The notes: a model not told the origin generated them from the sequence alone. DNA of 64,000 bases from Hydractinia symbiolongicarpus (GCF_029227915.1 NC_079875.1:11655001-11719000), one strand, 5' to 3'; positions 19,384 through 34,100 are shown, numbered from the stretch's first letter. Program-made: numbers and translations.

Positions 19384-22300
19384 GCGCAAAATTTCCGTAC
19401 CAGTGTTGGATCTGCTGCCGTCATGAACTTTACTTGTTGTAATAATGAATCGGTCAGTTCTAAAACAAATTGCACTGCAATCGTGAACAAAATGTAATAA
19501 AAGAGGCTGAAAATATGTCAAAATTGCTGATTTGGTCCGTTTTTCCTCTTGCAGCCTTACTACTTTAAATTGATTCGTGTCGGCAAAACAAGCGTGATTT
19601 TATTTACCTGAATACTCTGTTCACATGTCGGCCCGGATGTGAATTAGATAGGCTCCCCTTGCAATGTTGCTTTATACTGTGTAAATTATTTCAACCAAGC
19701 GGGTATATTTCGGGTATCCCGAGAAAACATTGAAGTGGGGAAAGGAGAATTTTGCCATGAGTTTCATTTTGGCTGCGATTAAGGTAAAACTAATGTAGTT
19801 TGAAATTCTCGAAAATTTTGGAAGCTTTTTAACGCGCGGTTCGGGGCTGCTATTATTCTTTTTAGCAAGAAATTCGCTAAAAGCAGTCCGCTCGTCGCGC
19901 AATCAAATCTTTTACGCGCTTTCTTAAACAGCTATTTAATGGAAATGTCCAAAGCTGTTCACGTGATGTGAACACAAAAATTTCTACAATCCTGTTTAAA
20001 TGGCAGTTTATTGGCCATATTTCGAAATGACGAAACAGCATCTCTTGTCAAATTCTTCGAAGCCGAAAAGCTGCAAGAGTTATGCTTTAGCAGATGTGTA
20101 GGATCGGCGAGGAACGTTGCACTCCCTGTGATTTTCGAATTGTGGAACAAACTATAAAACCGAGAAAATAACCCGTGCTGACGTCAGCAAGAATTGTCGC
20201 AGTTTGAGATATCGGATTTAACCAAATAACCTAAAATACTAAGTACTGTGTCTTACGTCCGAAAACTGTTCTGAAAATTGACAAGTGTGCAATAGCGTCT
20301 ACGTCATAGAAATCCTATGTTGGTCACAAGAAAACAACTCTATGAAATTACCTTTTGTCATCCATCTTTTTTCACGGTAATACTTCATCATCGTTTCATA
20401 TTCTTGATCGTTGTAATATGGGACTTCAACTGCTGTGTAATCACCCAAACCATGCAATACCTGAGGATGTCACGAGATAATGTGAGTATAATACACATAC
20501 ATTGGATTGGGACAACAGAAATGATACAGAATAGTTCATTATAAGGAAAATGCGAGTGAATGTAAAAAAAAAGAAAAAAAAGGACCAGCCTATCTTAACA
20601 ATAAATAAGATAGGGTGGTAAAAAAGTAAATCTGGACAGCCACTAGATTTATGAGATGATTTTGAAATTTTCGCGGTCGGAAAATTTGCGACAAAAATAC
20701 TCGCTAATTGTCATTTCGGCACGAATTTCGCGTGAAAACTTTCGGGAAAATCAAAAATCACTTTATTGCAAGGGGAAATATTTCAAGAATGGCAACAATC
20801 CTCTTTTCCTCCTTCTGTTCTCTTATTATTAATAATTAAAAGTCTTTATCCATTATCGGGATATCCAAGAAATGTTCGCAGAAAAATATCATTGTAGTTG
20901 ATTATTAAAGAAGAAATGCATTACTAACTTTGAAATGTCCCCGTTTTTTCATTATGGTAAAAAAAAAAATCACTAAACAAAATCAATGACTTTGCGTGCT
21001 TTTTTGATTTATTACTTCCAAAGGCGTAAATTTCGCGAAAATGATAATAAACGCGAAAGTTTTTATCCTACGAATGTTTCTACCTCTAAAAAATAAATCC
21101 TAAGTTCGGGGCTGTAATAAGCCTTTTAGTTTTCACGTGATCCATTTGTAAGAAAGAGAAATTATGCTAGCGACACGTTGCAAACAAAAGAAAATGCAAC
21201 ACCATGCATCCAACATCCTACTTAAAGTACTGATACATTGCATAAAGGGACAAAGGTATTTTAAAACTCAGTATCTTCGTGCCATATCTTTAGGTGAAGT
21301 TGTTAAATGGTGGGAATTTGAAACATATGAAACAAACGAGAAAAAAATAGCTGCAATATCAAAAATTAGAAGAATTGAGATTGACTAGTCGTTAGCCCGT
21401 GGAAAATCCACGGGTTCGCCCGTCCTTTTTATACCGCATTGCGTGCTTCTCGCTATTGCGCAATTAAGCTACCATTTTGCGTGACAGACAGACAGAGACA
21501 GATAGATAGACAGACAGACGTATACGGGTTTTATAATATAAATAATAGCTACGATAATAAGGAAGGAATAGCAATCACAGGGTCCTTCCTTTTGCCCGAT
21601 AGTCATTTTTTTCGTAGGCGTGGACAAACGGCAAAAAATACCTCAGTAGTAACTTACTTCATCTGGCAATATCTCGTTAACTTCGTATCCAGCCTTTTTG
21701 ACTAAATAATGCGAGGATTGGGACATTGCCATAACATATGCTCCGTTTGGCTAAAAGAGACAAAATTACATTTCAAGAAACTAAATCACGATATGAAGGG
21801 CCGTGGCGAGATTATTTTTTTCAGCTTTATTTTTAAATATGCCTAGTTTGCACGCAGCGCCATTTTTCTTGACATGTGCCCTGGGTGGACCGTGAGATGG
21901 GTGGACCGTGATATGACTTGTTGACTGTGTCTTTACCTTTCGTCATTTTTTCATCATTTTTTTTCCATAGAATTTGCCATAGCAGGCATAAAAAGGATTC
22001 TAAAAGTGTTGTGACGTCAACATTTTCATATTCGGTCGCCTTGATACTGTTTTAAATTTTTATCACCGAAATACCGTTTTTAGGTTAAAATTGGTTTAAA
22101 ATTATAAAGGCTTCGTTTTCGATAAAGTTTGGTATACAAAAAAAGGATGTTAAAATGATATTCAAAACGTTGATTTTGTGTCACATACCATTTAAGGCTG
22201 AATGGATATTTTTTCGTCCTTAATAAGTAAACAACAATTTTCTTATTAGGTGAAAATTAACGTGGTAATTTATCGTATTGTATTTACTATTTTTTTTTTG

Positions 22301-25300
22301 TATTTACACTGACTTGTATATTTTTCTGAAGGTGTATTTTCTTGCTTTCCCTGACTTTTTCAGGTTTCCCAAATTCCCAAATTTTCTTAAAAAACAACTA
22401 ATTTTTCTCATTCGATGGAACTGTATTATTTCCATGACCAAAATCAACAAAAACATGTTAGCATAAATAAAAAAACATCAATTTATGGCTTTATCTGCAT
22501 TGTATTTTATATATTATATATATTTTAATAATCACAATAATCAATAACAATAATCTATAATCATTAAGAAAAAATACGCAGATAAAGACATAAATTGATG
22601 TAATTTCTTATTTTCTAGCATTGGTGATGACTTTAAAAATGCGAACATAAACTTTTAAAACAATATACACAACTAGCTGATAAGCCTGTAGAAATTCCCA
22701 TCAATTTAAACCATCGGGAGAATCCACGGGTATTTACAGCTACTCTAATAGTAGAAACCCTCTCTTTTCCCAGACGGGAAGTTGGGTACTATGTCAGCAA
22801 AAAATTCAACTTACAAGAGAATATTCCGGTTTTAACAGTTTCGTGAAATGGCGAATCAAAGATAGTTCTTCCAGATTCACCTAAACCAATAAGAAGCATT
22901 CGAATTTTAGCCAATCAATTTTGCGCATTATCTGGGCCGCAGGTTTATATTGTTTACATGATACAATATTTCATTACACTGTAATAAATGTATGCTACAG
23001 CATTGTACTAATCTGCATAGACGTTTTACAAAATCAGTGGCTTACCAATCTTCCATTTAATTTGTGTGATGTCTTTCCGAAGAAACTATTAAAGCCATCA
23101 ACCGCATACAACACTTTAAGACTAAAAAAGGAATAATTCGGTAACAATGTACGCCATCTGGTAAAGTTTTATTCTTAGATTAACTTAACTGCATCAAAAC
23201 CATCTTACAGGCTTAAAAAATGCATGGATTCTATATAAAAGTCGGCGTAGGACCGGGAAAGTTAAGGTGTCATTTAGATTTGACTGAATTTTTATGGGAG
23301 AAAAAAGATTGTACTAACAACCTGAATACATCATAAAGCATGCTTCACCTTGTATTCTGCTGAATTTCTTTTAATATAACACCAACAGCATCAGTGGAGA
23401 ACATGCTTCGGCCAACGCCCTATAAAAAAAACAACCCTATTATACTTTCCTGGTAATATACAATTAACAGTACATGGTATAAATTATACAAAAATTTAAA
23501 GCACCTATATGATGTCTTATAAATTCAAGGTCCTTTAACCTGAGACTGACCATTCAGTTTATGTTGTTAAGCACATGCACCGCTCATAAGCAAAAAAATT
23601 AGGTTTTAAAACTAGAGAAGCACATTTTACGGAACCAACCCTTTTTCCCAAAAAAATGTCGGTTGTTTATCAAAAAGAAAATGTGATCTGCTGACAGTGT
23701 AAAGAAGAATGTCAAAATTTGAAAGTTGAGTTTTAAACTTCTTGGAAGAGAGAGATTTAGAGGACCAAAATATAACGTATGAATCTGGTAACAGAGGTCA
23801 TTTTTCTTTTTTTGAGCTGATCCAACTGACCTTTCAAACTACACTTAATTTTTAAAACGATAACCTAACAAGCCAACAAAAGTTGAGTATATCTAAAGCA
23901 CACCTCCAACGCAAACTTTAGGAGCTTATTACCTAACTTTGGCAAAAAAGAAACCTTTTAATGAAGAAAGAGGAATGACATTTCAAAATAAAAGAACAAT
24001 AATTTGTTGATGCCTTTTTCAAGCAGATTATACCATGTTCTATAATTCATTATTTACCTGTTCTACAACGTGTAACAATGGCTGGTCTTTGTCTGTACTT
24101 TCTCTTTTTCCCCATTTATACACTTGAGTTGTTTTAGTCTGAAACATACCAGAACGTTAATGTTAACGTAAGAAGTAAATATATTTTAGAAGTAATTCTA
24201 CTGATAACGACTGACAAAATAAAAAATCAGGTTCTCCCCATATATGTAAGCATTACTTTATCATAAAAAGCCTCAATGTTATTCCTAAATAGTCAGCAAC
24301 AGTGGTAAATGCTGTCACATTTATAACAGTAATTGTCATTGTGAAAATAGAGGTTAGAATCTTTTTCTATAACGTCAATACCAGAGAATAGTGATTTGAT
24401 TAGATTGGATAGCTAGCGTCAGGGAATGCTGCTTAAAAGTTAATTTCAAAAGATTCTGCAAGGGGAAGACATTAGGTAGCCCCTTAGAAATAGATAATTG
24501 TAAAGGTTCCTTTGCCTAACCTCTTCCAGAAATTTTGGGTTCATGTTTCGAAATTGATTTAACCACAACATTGCTTCTTCCGGTTGATCCACACGTGCAG
24601 TCCTCCATTGTGATTCTTGGATAGGCGTTCTACCTTGACGATCGATAAAGTGAAAACCTAAATAAATATTGATTAAGAAATAGTGTGTTAAAAATTGAAT
24701 CTTTAAAAATTTTTGTTAATGAATACCAGATAAATAAGTGCTGAAAAAAAGCAACACAAACGAAAATTTTCTAAACCATATCGGCAACATGGATAGTTAC
24801 CTCCTTTTTAGTTTAGCGCCCTATCTCAAAAAAGCAGCTAAAAGTGCCTCCACTTAAGGAAATCTTTATTTACGAAAAATTTCAGACACACAGACTAAAA
24901 AAAATTGAACATAGTGTTAATTCAACAATTTGCACTTATTTTAACTTTCACTTTATAACATAAAATCGTATTAACCAATCATATTTCAGACCACATAGTT
25001 TTCTAATTAGCTCCATTCTAGGGAAAAAAATACAGCCTATAATCATTGCACAATAAAATCTTAATCAATACCATTTGGTACATGCAGTACAACCCAGTCT
25101 TTGAGTAAACAATATTGAATGATGTGGAGGAGAGACAAGCTCTTCCCACTACCTACAGGACCATCTTGTTGTTGTTAAGAAAAATAATACACGGCGTCAA
25201 AGATACATTGATATCAAAACCGGTCACGTAATCGAGCATATCTCTAGAGTAGTTTCAAATAAAAAATGCTACAATACTAACATCACACTGGTGAAAGGCA

Positions 25301-27596
25301 AGCCCGTTTGAACAGTTAATAAGAAAAGATACAGAGCAAAATCTTTGGTGGAGGGTGTAATTTCGATTCTTGAAATATTTTTAAAATACTAAGCGACGGT
25401 TTACGGAGAATTATACCACTTTCTCGAACTATGTCGGACTGAAATGAAAAGAAACAAAGATTCTTAAATATCCTGGAGTGAATTCTGATGTTGAAAGATT
25501 TTTTTTGTGTTAATTAAGATTTTTTTGTGTTAATAAGTTGCCATAAAAAACTTTTTGTTGTTGCTTAATAGCACCCTTATGGTTTAAATTTTAACATAGC
25601 GGTAAAGAGAATTTATAAGTTTGGTTGAAAGCTTGATGAAAAATGTAAACCATTAACAATAATTCCTAGTTGGGCAAAAATACAAGGTTGAGCTTCTATG
25701 TCTTAGATTTACAGCAAAATGATTTCAGTGTTTTTAATGGAAAATAGCATAAATAAAATCTTTATTCCTTATTAAAGTACTTTCCTAAAATGAACTTTTT
25801 GATGGAATATATTACATAAAACAAAGAATTTGTGTTAATGTCCCTTCATTGCCGCAAAATTAGATTTTAAAATTTTTTCTTTCTTCCAGTTCAAATATTG
25901 TGGGAAAATTTTTAAAACACATCTTTGGTGTTTTGAAATTAAATCCTATAACACTGTTTAAAGCAGAATCAAGAGACAAACCTGATATATATTTTAATCC
26001 TAGTTCTGCATTTCTTATTTTTGAAAATCCTTTTGGACAGGTCAAATTTAGGGACCATCTAAAAATGGAGCAATTTATACTGTTTGCACACTATGAAATT
26101 TTGAAGTCTTAGAGTGAATTACACATACTTTAAATTTATTGCATTATATTATAATACCCGTATGCGTCTGTCTGTCACCCAAAATGGTACTGCAAGTAGT
26201 GAGACGCACCCAATACGGTATACAAATGACAGGCGAACCTGTGGATTATTCCTTGGGTTAAGGACTAGTACATAATATTTATAGAACCTGTGAGTTTAAA
26301 CTAAACACTAGGCTGCTTACAAATTCTTTAAATTGTAATGGGACAGCATGTTGTAATCTGCCTTGTACTTCATTATTCGGTATGATATATAACTTGGAGT
26401 AGTCTTCCATTGTGTGTTGAGTCTAAAAAAGGATTTTGATTTTATGGAAATTACCATATATATATATACGAAACATTGTGAAACTTGGAGGTTGTATTCA
26501 AAAGTAAAGTTGAAAAACTTTTTGGTTAATTTCATTGCATCTACTTTAACTGAAATAAATACACTATTTTAAAAAGTTGAATGTGTAATAATTACAGGTA
26601 ATTTAACACTCTACTACAAGGTCTAATATCCTTAATTCTTTTTTCTTTTTTCTGTGCCTAAGTTACCTAAAAGACATATATTTAACTAATACATATAAAA
26701 ACATAAAAAATTATCAGAAAAATATTTCCCTATCACTGACTAAGACAATTTATGTCGAAAGTGAGACTCTTTTCAAATCAGACATATAAATTTCTTGACA
26801 CACATACTGAGCACTTAAACAATGTTCTACAAATAAAAATGACTTAAAATTCAGTGATTTTAGCATTTTCACTAATAAAATACAAAAATCCATATTGCTT
26901 ATAGTTAATTAATGTTCTAAAATAATAAAATTCACTACGTACAGGGTCGTTTTTACAAATATGATATGGTATTTCATTGGGTGCTTTTTCAGTAATTTCA
27001 GTTGAAGCATTCAAGCATCGCTTCCATGAGCGCAACTAAAATCAACAAAATATCAAAACTGGTAACATGTTATGTGATAGGGTAAAATACGAAGTTTCGT
27101 ACAACAATAACAATACTTAAATAAAATGACAATATCTAGACCTATAAACGAATCTTTTGGTATTAGTACACTATGACAGCCTTTATAATTTATGTCGCAG
27201 CAATTGCCAATGCTAACATGCCTTCATTTACATGCCTGTTCTGTTAACACGTCGACATGCAAAAAATCTACGATGCAACCGAATTTGAATTACAACGGCT
27301 GCAATGGGGACTCCAACTCCTAACTTATATTCAACTCTTAGGCTTTGAAGAAGCATTTTGTGAAACCCATAAAGCTAATTCTGATCATACATTAAATTAT
27401 CAGATAAAACAGCTGGTTAGAAATTACTAAATTAACACTACCAATGTGAAATTGCATTTGACATAACATTTATTCAGGGGCCAGCGTATTTTAATCGTAT
27501 TTAACCTTCCTATAATTGTGTGGATATACTGACCTGTTTTTGAAATGTTTTATGTAATTGTGTTGCATTTCGGTTTAGACATTTAGTACAATGCAT
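19374..27596 (-). CDS. DAP3: Mitochondrial small-subunit ribosomal protein mS29 (DAP3 homologue)
   Basis: DAP3/mS29 is a GTP-binding protein of the mitochondrial ribosome. Located exons, 5' to 3': 27596-27534, 27035-26943, 26422-26321, 25438-25333, 25164-25072, 24657-24521, 24138-24058, 23419-23349, 22915-22815, 21750-21658, 20460-20352, 19459-19374. The first 31 residues are basic and lack acids, fitting a mitochondrial presequence. The P-loop is GPVGSGKS (exon 25164-25072). RVDQPEEAMLWLNQF, KWGKREST and the ending FMTAADPTLVRKFCANM match the human protein closely. Reading phase closes except at two points: one exon of about 25 residues between 22815 and 21750 was not found, and the acceptor of exon 22915 is TG rather than AG. 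The region matching human VAVDG reads LIGLGES, so the usual Walker B Asp is absent. Located exons give 378 residues, near the usual 400. Confidence 0.85.
21384..21540 (+). repeat. Interspersed repeat with CCCGTGGA hairpin and GACA run
   Basis: The copy begins ACTAGTCGTTAG, contains the hairpin CCCGTGGAAAATCCACGGG, a TTCGCCCGTC tract, a (GACA/GATA)n run and ends GTATACGGGTTTTATAATAT. A second copy lies inverted at 26144-26268. It lies in a DAP3 intron and has no coding potential. Confidence 0.6.
22474..22601. repeat. Inverted repeat, arms about 30 bp
   Basis: ACATCAATTTATGGCTTTAT at the left pairs with ATAAAGACATAAATTGATGT at the right, around an AT-rich centre. It is a MITE-like structure in a DAP3 intron. 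Confidence 0.55.
26144..26268 (-). repeat. Second, inverted copy of the CCCGTGGA/GACA repeat
   Basis: Its reverse complement carries the same ordered blocks as 21384-21540: ACTAGTCC, CCAC-GGTTCGCC, TATACCG, ACCATTTTG, GACAGACAGAC and ACGGGTATTATAATA. The two copies are about 4.6 kb apart in opposite orientation. Confidence 0.6.
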
Positions 27597-27619
27597 CCTA
27601 AGAAACAAGAAAATGGTTA

Positions 27620-30600
27620 CAGCACAAGTAATGGTAACGATACAAAAAGTTAAACAAATAAACAGTCTGTTACCTTTTTAAATTCTTTTAGAGTTGCAGA
27701 TATATGAAATTTGAAAGTATTTGTGTGATCTTATCAGCTAAAATATATGATTGTAAAAAAAGGATAATGAATATATTCAACACAGTTCTTTTGCTTCTAA
27801 ACTCTTCTAGATAATGTGTAGTTGTCATAAAAACAATCTCCTTACAAATCAAAATAAATTAGTAAAAAGATGGCTTGTGTTTTTAAACACTCCATAACTT
27901 TTCCTGATTTTAGTCTCTACAAAACAATTTAATGGACATAAAACTGTGGTTTAAAAAGTTTTTAAATGAGATTTTAAAGTTAAATGTGCAATGTGTTAGT
28001 AGCACAAAACTGGCTTAAGCCACAAAAAAATGAAACCCGTAATTAACAAAGATCGATATTAAGGTTTAAAGGCATAGAAAAATGTTAAATAAATTTTCAA
28101 CAATTTTATTACACATTTTGTGAATTTTCAGTTATAGAGAAGAACTAGAAAATGTTTCAAACAAGTAAACTTAAGGTTCTTTCAAAAAATAAAAACATTG
28201 CATCGTTGCATTGTGTTCTCTAGGATCCACTTATCTTTGACAGATTGTACAAGAGACTTTGGTACACTTAAATCACAGTGCTAATGCTCAAGATTTAAGT
28301 TAACACCACACTAACGTTTCTGTGTTTTATACTTCAACTACAGATAAAACATAGCGAGAACCAAACTTCATCAAATAAACTGAAATTCCTTGAAACTGTC
28401 TATTTTTGAGGGGATGCATTTCTTAATCTCTATTTTCCCTTTTTCAAAACAACCTAAAACAATATAACCTCCTGTTCTATAAAGGGCACAACCATACATA
28501 TTGTTTAATATTAGGATCTTGATGACCAATAAACTTGTTTGATGATTAACTCCATATGAATTAAAAACTTATTACATAAATGTTATGTTGGACGTAATAG
28601 GCAAGTTTAAGACATTTACGTACTTTGAAAATTGTAAAGAGTGTCCATTCAATATTAACTTCTTATTTTTCTGTTTTCTCAAAATTTTTGTGATTTTACA
28701 CTTGCCGTAAAAAATGTAAACTGTTCTGAAATTTAATGATTGTAAATATCTTGGAAAATAATTGCAATTGTCTGAACATGTTGAAGAAATATTTTTGATT
28801 TGTTAATTTTCGGAAAATTTATGACTTTCCTAACATTTCTTACAAATTCATAGAGTGAACATTCTGAGTAATCGTAAAAAAATTTAAAATTATATATAGA
28901 AGGAGTACACTTTGTTTTCCATGTAAAATATACAATGTATTATACTTTTCATAATAGATTTAAAGTGTTTATCAGAACACCAACCAAAAGTTCCAAGTGA
29001 AGGTTATGGAAATATATTATCACAAATTTTTAATTGGTCATCAGGGAAGCAGACAGATTAGGGTCATTAGAAGATACAGTCTTGTTATAAAGATTTTTTA
29101 AAATTTAGTAAGACAGTAACTTGTGAAGTACTGACAGAAGGAAGAATACTGAAAGAAGGGGGAGTACTGACAAAAGTTTGTCAGGCCTAAAAGTAAACTC
29201 CAAAGAATATACCGTCAGATGTCGTTATAAAAAGCCGTTAAGAAACATTGTATAAACCACTACGTAAAATTTCTTTATAATTCTATCGAATAAATTTAAA
29301 ATTAAAAAAAATTCCTATACATAGATAAACAAATTACATAAACTATACAAACCAAACCGTTGTATCATCTATAAAACGGCTAAAATTTGCGAAGGATTGA
29401 ACGCTAGCGAAAAAAAAACAGCTAGCATTTGTAAAGAATTAAATGGTAGCCAAATCGACTGCAATTTGCGAAGGATTGAACACTAGCGAAAAAAAAGACA
29501 ATAAATACCTTAAAAAACATCAAAAATATTACCCACATTTAATTAAAATAGAACTATAAACTGGTCAAACTTTTTACCCAAATATGGACTCCTGTATGAT
29601 AGTTACCACACATAATAAGTAAGGACATGAAATGAACCATACAGCTAGCAGAATACAATTTGAAAAAAAAAAAACACCTGAACGCTACATTTTGTTACAT
29701 TGGTTTTGTCATAGGGCAAGATTGGGTCTCCACTTTTTGTTTTCGTTGCTATAAAACGATTTTTTTCTAATAAAAGTGACACATTAGATTAACATATTTG
29801 GCTTTTAAAGAAGAATATATACTTTAGACTTGTATGCAATCGCAATGAAACGTTTGGCTCTCTTTAAAATTTTCCAAATTTTAAAGTACTTCCAATCGCA
29901 TAATTAAAAAAAGCAACTCTGATTTTATATCCTTTAAAAAATGCCAGCAATAGCTTTCCTTGTTGTTAACAATCATTCAATAGGAGCTAAAAACATTGTT
30001 TTTAACCAATACACTTCCTTTTTTAAATAATATGCTTTACAAGAATTAGAGGATGGGATTTCAGGTTATTGTTAAAAATAATGAGAATAAGGACCCCTAT
30101 GGTAAGAATTTTGATATTCTTGTGACATATTTTTTTGTTTATCCATACCAACCTTGGTGATTTAGCGTAATATCCTGCTTATAAACCCACTGATGTAATG
30201 CCCATTCACATAATAGCCAATTTTTTTTCACAATGTTTTCCGCCTGTGAAAAAGAAAATATAAAATTTAAAATTGTATGCTGACATTCCCTTTTTTTATT
30301 TTTTTCTAACAATTTTTTTTCAACGTTTTTCTTTACATAAAGACTATGTATACTAGCTCTCTACACTGCTCTCGGTACCCGTACTCTAACGAAGCAGCTC
30401 CAACATTTTCTGTTAAAAGGCAAGCAACTTTCCATTAGATCGTCATCATCGTCTAATTAAAGTATTTTGTATCTCGCTGTTAGAAATCTTTCTTAAACAT
30501 TTACAGATATATAAAGGGTTCCTGTTTCACAACTGTAACACTCCAGCTGCAAACGTATAAGCCAACTCGGTTATCAGTCTACAACAAAAGAGCCTTTCAT

Positions 30601-31140
30601 GTCAGATCAAGCCACTGCTAATACACAGGATTTTCTAGTTTTGATAAATCATTGTTTTGCCATAAAGTTTAAATTGTAAATTCATGTCTCCATGTTGTAC
30701 CTGATTCTTTTTTATTTATTTATTCGTTTATTTTAAACAACATTACGTGTTATTAAATATATATAGTCTCCTCGCTTTGTTCCTCCATACAGCTAACTAG
30801 AATTACATTAACACAAAAACAAAATCATAAAATCTATAAGTAAACAATAAAAGATGATAGAAAAATTTACCAACACAGCTGGTACATAATTTATTGACCT
30901 TAAGCAAGTTAAACAAGAGAAGCTAAAAACAGCCATAAAAAAATCTATATTATACATATATACATTCTTTTATAAGAAACATAATTTGGGGATTTTCTGA
31001 ATATTTATAGAGTCAAACCTCTGCTTAACACCTTGAAAATACTGGTAAAAGTTCCGTCAATTTTTAAATTTTTCTAATATACTTTTTACAGAATCACAAA
31101 ATACCTATAATTTTAGTCTTAATTTCTTAAAATTGTGTTT
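27620..31140. other. AT-rich spacer between DAP3 and RGP1 (both minus strand)
   Basis: This 3.5-kb stretch lies 5' of DAP3 and 3' of RGP1. A 5' non-coding DAP3 exon may be present, because an acceptor-like TTTCTTAG sits just before the DAP3 ATG. No coding exon could be supported. Confidence 0.5.
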
Positions 31141-31161
31141 CTTATACGAAAATGTGTATGG

Positions 31162-34100
31162 TTAATAATCCGAGAGTAAAACAGTTTCAGAGCTATCTGC
31201 TTGCATCATAAGGGAAGCTAATATTGGATTGGTAGCAACAACATGAATAGGCAAGTCCCAAAGCATCAGTTCAGTTTTTAATGTTGACGGTATTGATAAG
31301 TTCATTTGGTTTTCTTCTGCATTTGTTTTTAAAGTTGATTTTTCCATGGTTTTATCTTTCATTTCTATTGTAAATTCAAAATGTAACCTCCATCGCACAG
31401 AAACTAAAGAAAGAAAATATTAATAATTAATAAAAAAATAAGGTATTGTTAATATTGGTAAAAACAGATTGTGAATTACAATCTTACTTTAATAACCTAG
31501 GTTCGTCACTCACAGAAAATGGTGTATGAGTATTAATACACCTCCTTTCTGAATTAAATTTATTCACAATACGTGATGTGTTATTTGCCTGCATGCTTTG
31601 TTAACACGTTGGTATTTGCATCGACAATTGCTGATTACTGATGTATATTAGAAAGGCTGATGCAGATACGTTCTACAGACTAAACATTGTCGTAAATTCC
31701 CTTGATTGACTTGAGCCCACTTTTTAATATACCAGTATCACCTTAAAAGAATATAGCCATCCCTGCTACTATAGATAAAGCGAAACAGGAAGTCAACACT
31801 TGTGTGGTGAGCAGTGTGTTTATGTATGTATGTAATTCTGGTTGCAATAATAAGTTGTTTTACTTTAAAACATTGCATTAACAAAATTGTGATTTTGGGT
31901 GCAAATTTATCAATTTATAATTTGTCGCTTTAATTTGTGTACAAGTCAAACACAATAAAATCATTAAAATCATTTAAAAATTTTGAAGTGAGACATCTAA
32001 AGATTCTTGTTATATATTTAAAAAAAAATGCTTTTTTTGACACACTTGCTTTCATTCAAAACTTTGCGTATTGAATGTCAAAAACAGTAAGCTCACCTAT
32101 TTTATGCGTAAATTCAGGTGTAGCGGTGACTGGTATAGGTAATAAAAAGTTTGTTTTTGTTGTGTGATAACAACACTCTTCGTGACGACACAACGTTATG
32201 TAATGTACAAAATTCGATGAAGAAGGTTGTAGTAAACAACTTTTTGATATCGTTTCCTCTACTTGTAAAGACACCGTAAACTAAAAAAAGAGAAAGATTA
32301 GATGCTAACAAAGATATGCATTAAAATAAAAGATGTTTTAAATGAAAGTTCTCTTGTCCTATTATAATAACTGTTTCAAATGTGTTTTACAAAAATAATG
32401 AACTAATGAGACAGAAGCCTTATAGGATGTTATCATCTTTTTTTTTTAATTGGATATTTAAGCAATCCTGTGAAAACGTTCAGTAAAATATCTTAAAATT
32501 TATGCATCAAAAGATCTAGTTGCAGAAAACAAAAAATCAGATTTTTTTAACTATAGCAGTATAGTATAGTATTGATTTAAAATAACTCTCATTGCAGCCA
32601 CGCTAATTAGTATTGAAAATCAGGAAGTATTAATGGTGATACGGAAGAGAAAAAAAGTATTGCTGACAATATATTGTCAAAGCAATTTCAAATAATAAAA
32701 TCAATGAGGAATCTTGTAGTGATACATCTGAAATTTTTTTTATATATTTTAAAAAGAGCCATGTTTGGTTTTTTACACACCCGCTGTTATTTTAAAACTG
32801 TGAGCTTATAACAGCATGCTAAAATATTTGCTGCTGAATTACAGGGAAATGTCTGGTTGAATTATATTGGTGACAACTTTCTTGTTTCTAAACACAAGGC
32901 GGTAATGCTTCAAATTAAAGACAAATAAAACTTTCGTTAACCAACACAGATGTAATAATACACAATTGTATAACCAATTACCTTTATACATGACACTTCC
33001 GAGCCAGTTAAATCAAATGTTCCTAATACATCTTCACCAAGACGGTAATAATGCTTGGATAAACAAAATTTTCCAACACAACCACTAGTACTGGCAATAT
33101 TATAAGTATCTAGACAAAGTAAAATCAAATTTAAAACCAAAGAACCAAAAATGTTAAAGTGTACAGAAAAGTTTAATTAACTGTTGTGGTTAACATTATA
33201 TAAATTATCCAGTTTTAATTGCATTACATACATTTTTAACTTGTTAAGGTAACATCACCCTTTGCATAGAGGGTAAAGTCTAACAACTACAATCCAGTAG
33301 TTTATTTTCAAATAAAAATTGAAACTTAACCAAAACCTTATGAGAATGACAAAAACCTACTTAAATTTCTTTTCACAGTCAAGGTGGTTAGTGTGTCCAT
33401 GGCTGCATCTAATAATGAATATGACTCTAATAAATCTTCCTCTAAGAATGGATTTGTGTCTGACTGTTCTTTTTTTGGTGATAAAGTAGGTTCATCTGAT
33501 TCTTGTTGTTCTGACGAATGGCGTTTAATTGATTTAAATATACCTAAACAATGTTGCAGATCAGTTCAGTGCAAAAACAATGCTTCTTTAAAAAAGCGAT
33601 AAAAAAACAATTTTACTAGAAATTTGTGTAACAAACACTGATGCTCAACAACTGACCCTTTCGAACCTAACTTATTTTTAAAATACTAGTTTAACCAGTT
33701 GCAAAAAAATTTGGTTTTTATTCTTTAGAGTAAACAATATATAAAAACAATATATCCCAGCACAGCTTTACAAGGTAATTACAAAAAGTTAATCGAACAT
33801 GGCCAAAATAAAGCTTTTTAATCACATATTCCATTTGCTGTTCAACTTTGAATCCCTCTAGCCACTGAGTCTCATGCTCTTAATGCAATTACAATTACCA
33901 TAAAATTCTTGTACATTATTTAAACATTCTTGATGTGTATGTAGAATTACAGTTTATTTTGAACAAACAAAGAGCTATTGAAAAATTTGACCAAAATGTA
34001 TCACTATTATTATAGTATAAATAAAAAATTACCAACTTTTATACCTTTTAATTCAAAGAGTCGAAATGGTAGTCTAATTATGCATAAAGGTTGTCCAACT

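Noticed and set aside
20041-20070. Alternative last exon of DAP3 after CTTGCAG at 20071
   Set aside because: The phase gives an immediate short tail ending at a stop, whereas the exon at 19459-19374 fits in phase and matches the conserved C terminus of the family.
21164-21388. 74-codon plus-strand ORF next to the GACA repeat
   Set aside because: Composition is plausible, but there is no homology, no splice context, and it runs antisense within a DAP3 intron.
21935-21985. Candidate for the missing DAP3 exon ending at AAAG|GTAAAG
   Set aside because: Its end phase does not fit the next exon and its translation does not resemble the expected segment.
30153-30243. Possible 30-residue minus-strand exon (AENIVKKNWLLCEWALHQW)
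   Set aside because: It has good splice signals and an open frame, but its phase does not match the first located DAP3 exon, it shows no recognised homology, and RGP1 already ends at 31162.
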